Assembly (NCBI GenBank): GCA_030641085.1
Contig: DAOWIC010000025.1
Span: 1 to 9,793 of the forward strand
Source: Calditrichota bacterium
Lineage (GTDB): Bacteria > Zixibacteria > MSB-5A5 > GN15 > FEB-12
Direction of reading: 5' to 3'
DNA length: 9,793 nt
How positions within the stretch are numbered: the first letter of the stretch is position 1; each line of letters starts with the position of its first letter. Below the pieces are notes generated by a model, which made no database searches, was not told the origin of the DNA, and worked only from the letters and a program-made list of their open reading frames with translations. A program made the position numbers and the translations under genes. Of the stretch, positions 5,695 to 9,793 are shown piece after piece.

Positions 5695-6048
5695 CAGGCG
5701 GTCGGGGTCGCTGTTTTCCTCGACCGCTGAGTCATCCGACGGGGCGTCGGCAACAGCCGGCCTGCTCTCCAGTTTTCTCGACAAAGGGGTGAACATAAAC
5801 AGAATCAGAAGCAGTGTCGGCAGGAAGATGGGAATATACCTGACCATGATCGGCACCCCGACACTCGGCTGAGTTGGCGGCGGATCGACGGGGCTGCCAT
5901 GCTCGACCCATCCCCCCTGGCCATCCGGTACCCAACAATCCTCCCCGGACAGAAAACCGTACGACGGGCCGTAGACTGCCTCGAGTATCAGCGACGGCAC
6001 CACGTAAAGCAGGGCAATCGCAATCAAGAATAATACTGGTTTGCGCAT
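5689..6048 (-). CDS. Small two-TM membrane protein of unknown function
   Basis: A 119-residue protein with a hydrophobic segment at ~4-24, a 45-residue extracytoplasmic-type loop (YGPSYGFLSGEDCWVPDG, then Pro-rich VDPPPTQP), a second hydrophobic segment at ~70-90 and a polar, acidic tail (DAPSDDSAVEENSDPD). Positive charges flank both ends (MRK, SRK), suggesting N-in/C-in topology in the inner membrane. No family is recognised. Its C-terminal codons overlap the end of the tpx remnant. It has a near-consensus promoter immediately before the ATG and no Shine-Dalgarno, consistent with leaderless expression. The codon usage looks like that of its neighbours. Confidence 0.65.
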   Translation of the reverse strand: MRKPVLFLIAIALLYVVPSLILEAVYGPSYGFLSGEDCWVPDGQGGWVEHGSPVDPPPTQPSVGVPIMVRYIPIFLPTLLLILFMFTPLSRKLESRPAVADAPSDDSAVEENSDPDRLS

Positions 6049-6053
6049 ACTTC

Positions 6054-6082
6054 ATTTAACAGGATTATCGCGGCCTTGTCAA
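6054..6082 (-). promoter_or_regulatory. Promoter of the two-TM protein gene, probably leaderless
   Basis: On the minus strand a perfect TTGACA (6082-6077), a 17-nt spacer and TTAAAT (6059-6054) end just 5 nt before the ATG at 6048. Transcription would start at or within the initiator codon, and no Shine-Dalgarno is visible. Confidence 0.55.
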
Positions 6083-6116
6083 CTACCCAGTCGGCCGCGG
6101 GAGGGCTAAAAAAACT

Positions 6117-6145
6117 TTGCCAACGGCGCGGGCGAGTTATATAAT
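6117..6145 (+). promoter_or_regulatory. Sigma70-type promoter of the PPase-like/GNAT pair
   Basis: TTGCCA (6117-6122), a 17-nt spacer and perfect TATAAT (6140-6145) give a start near 6152, about 20 nt upstream of the GTG at 6173, with GGAGGG (6164-6169) in the leader. It is a conventional promoter with an RBS, in contrast to the leaderless type on the opposite strand. Confidence 0.7.
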
Positions 6146-6172
6146 GCGCTAAATAATTAATCTGGAGGGAAT

Positions 6173-6403
6173 GTGACCAATCCCTGCCACGATGTTTGTC
6201 CCGGCGAAGATATTGAAAACGGCTTTTTGGGCATTATTGAGATACCTAAGGAGCTGCGTCGCTTTTTCGAGGACTACAAAATTCTGGAGCACAAAGAAGT
6301 CATCGTCGACAACCTGCACGGCCGCATCGACGCTATCAACTCTGTCAAAGAGGCCCTTGAGCTTTATAAGAAAACGTTTAGAGATACCGGCGCCACGGCT
6401 TGA
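6173..6403 (+). CDS. Miniature inorganic pyrophosphatase-like protein lacking the catalytic core
   Basis: A 76-residue protein from GTG at 6173, with GGAGGG 3 nt upstream. Residues 3-26 (NPCHDVCPGEDIENGFLGII then EIPK) resemble the N-terminus of family I soluble pyrophosphatases, while 25-70 (PKELRRFFEDYK..LEHKEVIVDN..EALELYKKTF) resemble their C-terminal helices (xEIxHFFxxYKxLEGK). The ~100 residues between, carrying the RNKYE segment and the catalytic Asp motif (DxDPxD), are missing, with the two ends joined in frame at EIPK/ELRRFF. It cannot be an ordinary pyrophosphatase. It may be an in-frame deletion relic or a small derivative kept for another role such as binding; the good promoter, RBS and open frame favour expression. 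GNAT follows 35 nt later in a likely operon. Confidence 0.65.
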   Translation: MTNPCHDVCPGEDIENGFLGIIEIPKELRRFFEDYKILEHKEVIVDNLHGRIDAINSVKEALELYKKTFRDTGATA

Positions 6404-6438
6404 CGCCCGCGCTGAACCATTATCCGAAAGGATAAAAA

Positions 6439-6999
6439 ATGGCCGAAGAAAGAAGATCGCTCGCCGCTGTTCCGTCATTGATCGGCAAGGAAGTTTTCCT
6501 CAGACCGACCGTACCGGAAGAATACGCCGCCACCTACCACTGGACTCTGCAGTCCGAGCCGCAAACACTGAGCGCCCGGCCGCTGACGATCAAGACCCCT
6601 GCCCAGGCTGCGGAATCATTCAAGAAGTGGGAGAGTTCCATCGACCGACAGCATTTCACCGTCGTTCGCATTGAGGATAAAATGCCGGTCGGCAAAATTT
6701 CGTTCTATGATTACAATCCGCTCAATCGTTCGGCCAGCCTGGGACTGATCATCGACCCGGACGAACGCCGCAATGGTTACGGTACGGAAGCGTTGAAGCT
6801 TCTCGTTAAGTACCTGTTTCGCAATCGCGGCCTGAATAAAGTCTGCGCCGAAACATCCGACTTCAACGCCGGTACGCCCGCACTTCTGGAGTCGCTGGGC
6901 TTTAAGCTCGATGGCCGACTCCGCAATCATTATTTCTTCAACGGCGAATTTCACGACCGGCTCATCTACTCGCTCCTGCTATATGAGTTAAGCTGGTAG
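6439..6999 (+). CDS. GNAT N-acetyltransferase, RimJ/RimL-like
   Basis: A 186-residue GNAT (Acetyltransf_3-type) protein that would transfer acetyl from acetyl-CoA to an amine. The opening GKEVFLRPTVPEEYAATYHW (16-35) is the beta1/alpha1 start typical of RimJ/RimL relatives. R110-R-N-G-Y-G-T-EAL (110-119) is the acetyl-CoA pyrophosphate-binding loop (R/Q-x-x-G-x-G/A), and DFNAGTPALLESLGF (141-155) is the usual C-terminal N..S...LEKxGF block. The ending H-D-R-L-I-Y-S-L-L is also standard. The substrate, a protein N-terminus, small amine or antibiotic, is not predictable. AAAGGAT 6 nt before the ATG supports the start. It is probably co-transcribed with the PPase-like gene; no clear terminator follows. 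Confidence 0.88.
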   Translation: MAEERRSLAAVPSLIGKEVFLRPTVPEEYAATYHWTLQSEPQTLSARPLTIKTPAQAAESFKKWESSIDRQHFTVVRIEDKMPVGKISFYDYNPLNRSASLGLIIDPDERRNGYGTEALKLLVKYLFRNRGLNKVCAETSDFNAGTPALLESLGFKLDGRLRNHYFFNGEFHDRLIYSLLLYELSW

Positions 7000-7135
7000 A
7001 CGTTAACGGATTACTCCGCATTTATGATCGCCGGGGCCTCGCGCTCGAGCGATTCGTAACCATGCTCGTCGCCGAAAAGCCGCATTGGGCGCGCTAATAC
7101 GTGTCTGTTCCTTCACAAAAAACGATGTTTTTATA

Positions 7136-7164
7136 TTGTTTAAAAGAGGACTGATTAGTATTTT
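7136..7164 (+). promoter_or_regulatory. Candidate promoter of the caspase-like gene
   Basis: TTGTTT (7136-7141), a 17-nt spacer and TATTTT (7159-7164) precede the ATG at 7223 with a ~50-nt leader. Match to consensus is moderate; an overlapping TATATT (7132-7137) is an alternative -10. The rest of the 7000-7222 gap shows no gene. Confidence 0.3.
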
Positions 7165-7222
7165 TAAGCTCGCAGTTAATCACAAATGAGGCCCCAAAAA
7201 CCCCAAGAAGAAGGACAGGAGT

Positions 7223-8107
7223 ATGAAACGACTTCTCACCATGCTCGTTCTCGGTGGACTCTTGTTGACGTTCTTCGGATGCAGTGAATCGCCAGTCACG
7301 ACTGCTCCGGACAACTCGACGCAGCAGACCATCGCGTTCACGGAAAGACCTCAGTTTATTGAGACTCGCCCCGAGGCGGTCCGGATCAACTACGAACTGA
7401 AGGCTCCGCTGGTCAACATGATTGACAAGAAACCGCCGCCGCCGCCGCCCGACACACTCAGTGACGATCCGAACCCAAACCCGCCTCACAAGTATGCCTA
7501 TGTTGTGGGCATCTCCGACTATGAAGGCACCATCAACGACTTGCAGTACTGCGATGACGATGCGATTGAAATGAAGGCTATGCTGCAGGGTGAAGGATTC
7601 ACCGTCATGATGGATCTTGATCTGCACGCTACCGCCGATAACATCACCGCCGGCCTGCAGTGGCTGGTCTCCAACGCCGATCCCGGCGACGAGATTGCTT
7701 TCTGCTACTCCGGACACGGTGGCCGATCAACGGCAGGCTCGGCCTTGATCTCGACCGACCTCTACTATGTTACCCACGGTTACGTGATGAACATATTCAA
7801 CGGCGCCAACTGCACCAAGAAGCTGCTTACTATCGATGCCTGCGTCGTCGGCGATTTCCACGATGACTGCGAAGACGGTACGATGATGGCAACCGCGTCG
7901 GACAAGAGCAGTTCCTATGATGCTCCGACTCTTGAGAACGGAGCCTGGACCTATTATTTCCTCGAGGCTGTCAATGATGTCGGCCTGATCTACGCCGAAG
8001 ATGTCGCCACCTATGCCGAGGACGAGATGAAAGCCTGGGCCAAGCCCTACCATATTAGAGTAACGCCGACTCACACCGACAAGTATACCGGCAAATTCGA
8101 CATCTAA
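7223..8107 (+). CDS. Secreted caspase-like (peptidase C14/metacaspase) lipoprotein
   Basis: A 294-residue protein. Residues 1-19 are a signal peptide ending in a lipobox-like LTFFGC with Cys20 as the lipidated residue, so the protein is probably anchored in the envelope. A ~70-residue linker follows, including a Pro run (71-76) and a DPNPNPP stretch. Residues ~90-294 are a caspase-fold domain: KYAYVVGISDYEG (first strand), DLQYCDDDAIEMKAML, then the dyad His165 in F-C-Y-S-G-H-G-G and Cys207 in LLTIDAC. The 42-residue His-Cys spacing fits metacaspases. After the Cys comes VVGDFHDD rather than the common HSG, so S1-pocket details may differ. Likely Arg/Lys-specific endopeptidase activity, substrate unknown. 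AAGGA 7 nt upstream supports the start. A bidirectional terminator follows. Confidence 0.87.
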   Translation: MKRLLTMLVLGGLLLTFFGCSESPVTTAPDNSTQQTIAFTERPQFIETRPEAVRINYELKAPLVNMIDKKPPPPPPDTLSDDPNPNPPHKYAYVVGISDYEGTINDLQYCDDDAIEMKAMLQGEGFTVMMDLDLHATADNITAGLQWLVSNADPGDEIAFCYSGHGGRSTAGSALISTDLYYVTHGYVMNIFNGANCTKKLLTIDACVVGDFHDDCEDGTMMATASDKSSSYDAPTLENGAWTYYFLEAVNDVGLIYAEDVATYAEDEMKAWAKPYHIRVTPTHTDKYTGKFDI

Positions 8108-8136
8108 CAGTCGACCATAATCGGTTATTCATATAC

Positions 8137-8165
8137 AAAAAGCCCATCCAATGGATGGGCTTTTT
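8137..8165. terminator. Bidirectional intrinsic terminator between caspase-like gene and pyrF
   Basis: A stem of 13 bp (8137-8149 with 8153-8165) with a 3-nt AAT loop; the outer five pairs are A-T. Reading plus gives UUUUU after the stem and minus gives UUUUU as well, so it ends both convergent genes, 29 nt past the caspase-like stop and 32 nt past the pyrF stop. Confidence 0.92.
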
Positions 8166-8197
8166 CAATTCGGCACCGGACGGCGCAATTCAGTCGT

Positions 8198-9325
8198 CTA
8201 ATGTCGATCGGAACTATCGCCACGATTCTGCGGGTTCTGCTGGCCCTGGTGATTGCGCTGGTTCTGGTTGTTCTGCCGGTTCCCCTGATGACGGGGACGG
8301 TTGTTGTGCCGCCTGTTGTTGCCGTAATTGTCACGACGCCCGTCGTTGCGCTGACCGTCGTCGCGGCGCTGCTCGCGTGGCTCCTGTGATTGCTGCTGAC
8401 CCGCCGACGGTTGCTGCGGAGGCGGCTGCTGGTCCGGAGGCGGCCCGGCCGGGGTTGCCTGCGGTTGTTCGGCAGCTTCTCGCTGCGGGGCATCCACGTC
8501 CTCCAGCGTCCGCTCACCCGAACGGAGCGCGTTGACAACTCCGTTCAGCTTCACCAGCTCTTCCCGGGCACGCTCGGCAAAATCCGCGTCCCTGGAGGCA
8601 TACAAGACCGACCGGGAGACATTGATCATCGCCAGCTTCTTGAAATTGGCTGTTCCGTAGACAGCCGCTTTTTCCAGCGATCCTCCCTGTGCGCCCACGC
8701 CCGGAATCAATAGCGGCATATCCCGAGCCACCTCGCGCATATCTTTCAATTCTTCCGGCTGGGTGGCGCCCACGACCAGCCCGCAGTTGTCGTCCTTGTT
8801 CCAGAAATCGACCTTTTCGGCCACCACGCGATAAAGCGGCTTGCCGCCCACATCGAGATGCTGGAAATCCTTTGAGCCGGTGTTTGACGTCAGGCAGAGA
8901 ACGAACACACCGCGATCCTTGTATTCCAGGAAGGGACGCATCGAATCATAGCCCATGTACGGGTTCAGCGTCACCCATGTAGCGTTCAGCTTTTCGTACA
9001 GTGCCTCGGCGTAATGCGAGGCGGTATTGCCGATATCGGCTCGCTTGCCGTCAATAATCACCGGCATATCTTCGGGCATCCGCTCGACTATTGAGCGCAG
9101 CAGCGACAGACCTTCGGGGCCGCGGCTCTCGTAAAAAGCCATGTTCGGCTTGTAGGCACAGACCATGTCCGAAGTCTGATCGATAATGCGCAAGGCAAAG
9201 TCAAACATCGTCTTGATCGACTTCCCGGAATCCGGCGGCATGCGCTTCGGGTCCAGATCAAGTCCAAGACAGATCATAGACTTGTTCTTTTCCTGTATCT
9301 TTTTCAGTTTATCTAAGGCACCCAT
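8198..9325 (-). CDS. pyrF: Orotidine 5'-phosphate decarboxylase (pyrF, subfamily 2) with disordered C-terminal tail
   Basis: A 375-residue protein. Residues 1-272 are a complete OMP decarboxylase, the last step of UMP synthesis. They include GLDLDPKRMP (21-30), CAYKPNMAFYE (56-66), catalytic D92-GKRAD97 (Lys94), NPYMGYD (121-127), LIPGVGAQGG (206-215, phosphate-binding region) and NVSRSVLYAS (235-244), all typical of the longer subfamily 2 enzymes, usually ~270-300 residues. Residues ~277-375 are an added low-complexity tail built from Gln, Asn, Arg, Pro, Gly and Asp, with no hydrophobic core (PPPQQP, then a RRDNYGNNRRHNNRP-like stretch). The tail is in frame up to a TAG only 32 nt before the terminator, so it is not a frameshift product of a known neighbour. 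The ATG overlaps the pyrD stop (TGATG), with AGGAA upstream. Confidence 0.93.
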   Translation of the reverse strand: MGALDKLKKIQEKNKSMICLGLDLDPKRMPPDSGKSIKTMFDFALRIIDQTSDMVCAYKPNMAFYESRGPEGLSLLRSIVERMPEDMPVIIDGKRADIGNTASHYAEALYEKLNATWVTLNPYMGYDSMRPFLEYKDRGVFVLCLTSNTGSKDFQHLDVGGKPLYRVVAEKVDFWNKDDNCGLVVGATQPEELKDMREVARDMPLLIPGVGAQGGSLEKAAVYGTANFKKLAMINVSRSVLYASRDADFAERAREELVKLNGVVNALRSGERTLEDVDAPQREAAEQPQATPAGPPPDQQPPPQQPSAGQQQSQEPREQRRDDGQRNDGRRDNYGNNRRHNNRPRHQGNRQNNQNQRNHQGQQNPQNRGDSSDRH

Positions 9326-9793
9326 CAGTATTTCCTCACCCTCCCGATAAGATCATTAATGGAATCAAGCCCTTTACGTTTGAGATACGCCTTCAGGTCG
9401 CGGGCTATTTTGACCGGCACATCCGGCTCGATGAAAAGTGCGGTCCCCACCTGCACCGCGGTTGCGCCGCAAAGGAAAAACTCAACAGCGTCGGCGGCAC
9501 AGGCAATCCCGCCGATACCGATAATCGGCAGCGAAGAGTTGCTGTGAACAGCGTTAACCATGGCCAGCGCCACCGGTTTTATGGCCGGCCCGGTGAGACC
9601 GCCGCGGTTGTTAGTCAGGCGCGGCTGCCAGGTCTCGATATCAATCGTGGTCCCGACCAGCGAATTTATCACCGAAAAAGCGTCCGCACCCCCCTGCTCG
9701 GCTGCTTTGGCGATTTCAACAATTGAAGTCACATTGGGCGACAGCTTGGCGATAACCGGCCGCGAAAAAACTTTCTTCACCGCCGCCAGTGAC
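9325..9793 (-). CDS. pyrD: Dihydroorotate dehydrogenase (pyrD, class 1B-like), C-terminal part, cut by window edge
   Basis: The frame runs from the stop at 9327-9325 to the right window edge, giving about 155 residues of the C-terminal half. Recognisable blocks are RPVIAKLSPNVTSI, GADAFSVINSLVGTTIDIET, GGLTGPAIKPVALAMV, LPIIGIGGIACAADAVEFF and GATAVQVGTALF, i.e. the flavin-phosphate-binding end of the TIM barrel of dihydroorotate dehydrogenases. The KPVALAMV and IDIET patterns favour class 1B, which normally works with an iron-sulfur partner PyrK and NAD+. It is the fourth step of pyrimidine synthesis. The frame-internal GTG near 9780 is not the true start; the protein extends beyond the window. 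Overlap with pyrF (TGATG) indicates one operon. Confidence 0.93.
   Translation of the reverse strand, partial: SLAAVKKVFSRPVIAKLSPNVTSIVEIAKAAEQGGADAFSVINSLVGTTIDIETWQPRLTNNRGGLTGPAIKPVALAMVNAVHSNSSLPIIGIGGIACAADAVEFFLCGATAVQVGTALFIEPDVPVKIARDLKAYLKRKGLDSINDLIGRVRKY

Noticed and set aside
7011..7085. 24-codon minus-strand ORF (MRLFGDEHGYESLEREAP...)
   Set aside because: Composition looks protein-like and could be a relic, but it has no RBS, a stop lies shortly upstream in frame and no family is recognisable.
7094..7717. 207-codon minus-strand ORF
   Set aside because: Antisense to the caspase-like gene and its leader; no domain, no RBS.
8155..8535. Plus-strand Cys/Ala-rich ORF over the pyrF tail
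   Set aside because: Arises from the low-complexity Gln/Asn/Pro codons of the pyrF tail read backwards; pyrF frame is continuous from a canonical enzyme domain.
1..9793. CRISPR array, tRNA/rRNA or insertion sequence
   Set aside because: No regularly spaced repeats, cloverleaf-like sequence, transposase motif or terminal inverted repeats were seen; the only exact long repeat noted is the duplicated terminator.

Overview
Lineage. The window looks like a chromosomal segment of a Gram-negative, probably anaerobic or microaerophilic environmental bacterium with moderately high GC. Three things point this way: two small exported proteins that resemble outer-membrane beta-barrels, a secreted caspase-like lipoprotein, and a peroxiredoxin that appears to use selenocysteine. 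The style resembles uncultivated FCB-type lineages such as Zixibacteria, but that is inference; no rRNA, tRNA or phylogenetic marker is present. No CRISPR array, tRNA, transposase or phage gene is visible.

Layout. 1-478 (-): N-terminal part of a DPPY-type DNA methyltransferase running off the left edge. 592-1954 (-): two paralogous exported beta-barrel-like proteins, each followed by an almost identical intrinsic terminator. 2012-2438: mostly non-coding, ending in a strong promoter set so close to the next start codon that the mRNA may be leaderless. 2439-4546 (+): a translationally coupled pair, a HIT-family protein and an aconitase/LeuC-like protein carrying two HTH-like repeats at its N-terminus and lacking most catalytic residues. 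4616-5320 (-): a peroxiredoxin whose peroxidatic Cys codon is TGA, with a SECIS-like hairpin just downstream. 5545-5694 (+): a thiol peroxidase (tpx) remnant. 5689-6048 (-): a two-TM membrane protein. 6173-6999 (+): an internally deleted pyrophosphatase-like small protein and a GNAT acetyltransferase. 7223-8107 (+): a caspase-like lipoprotein. 8198-9793 (-): pyrF with a ~100-residue disordered Gln/Asn/Arg/Pro tail, preceded by the end of pyrD.

How it fits together. The clearest pathway block is pyrimidine synthesis (pyrD-pyrF, overlapping TGATG). Two thiol-peroxide genes are arranged divergently, one a selenoprotein and the other a truncated relic. The HIT/aconitase-like pair is the most unusual unit: fold conservation, catalytic loss and a DNA-binding-like N-terminus together suggest a regulator derived from an aconitase-family enzyme. 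This is a hypothesis from residues read directly in the sequence, not a demonstrated function.
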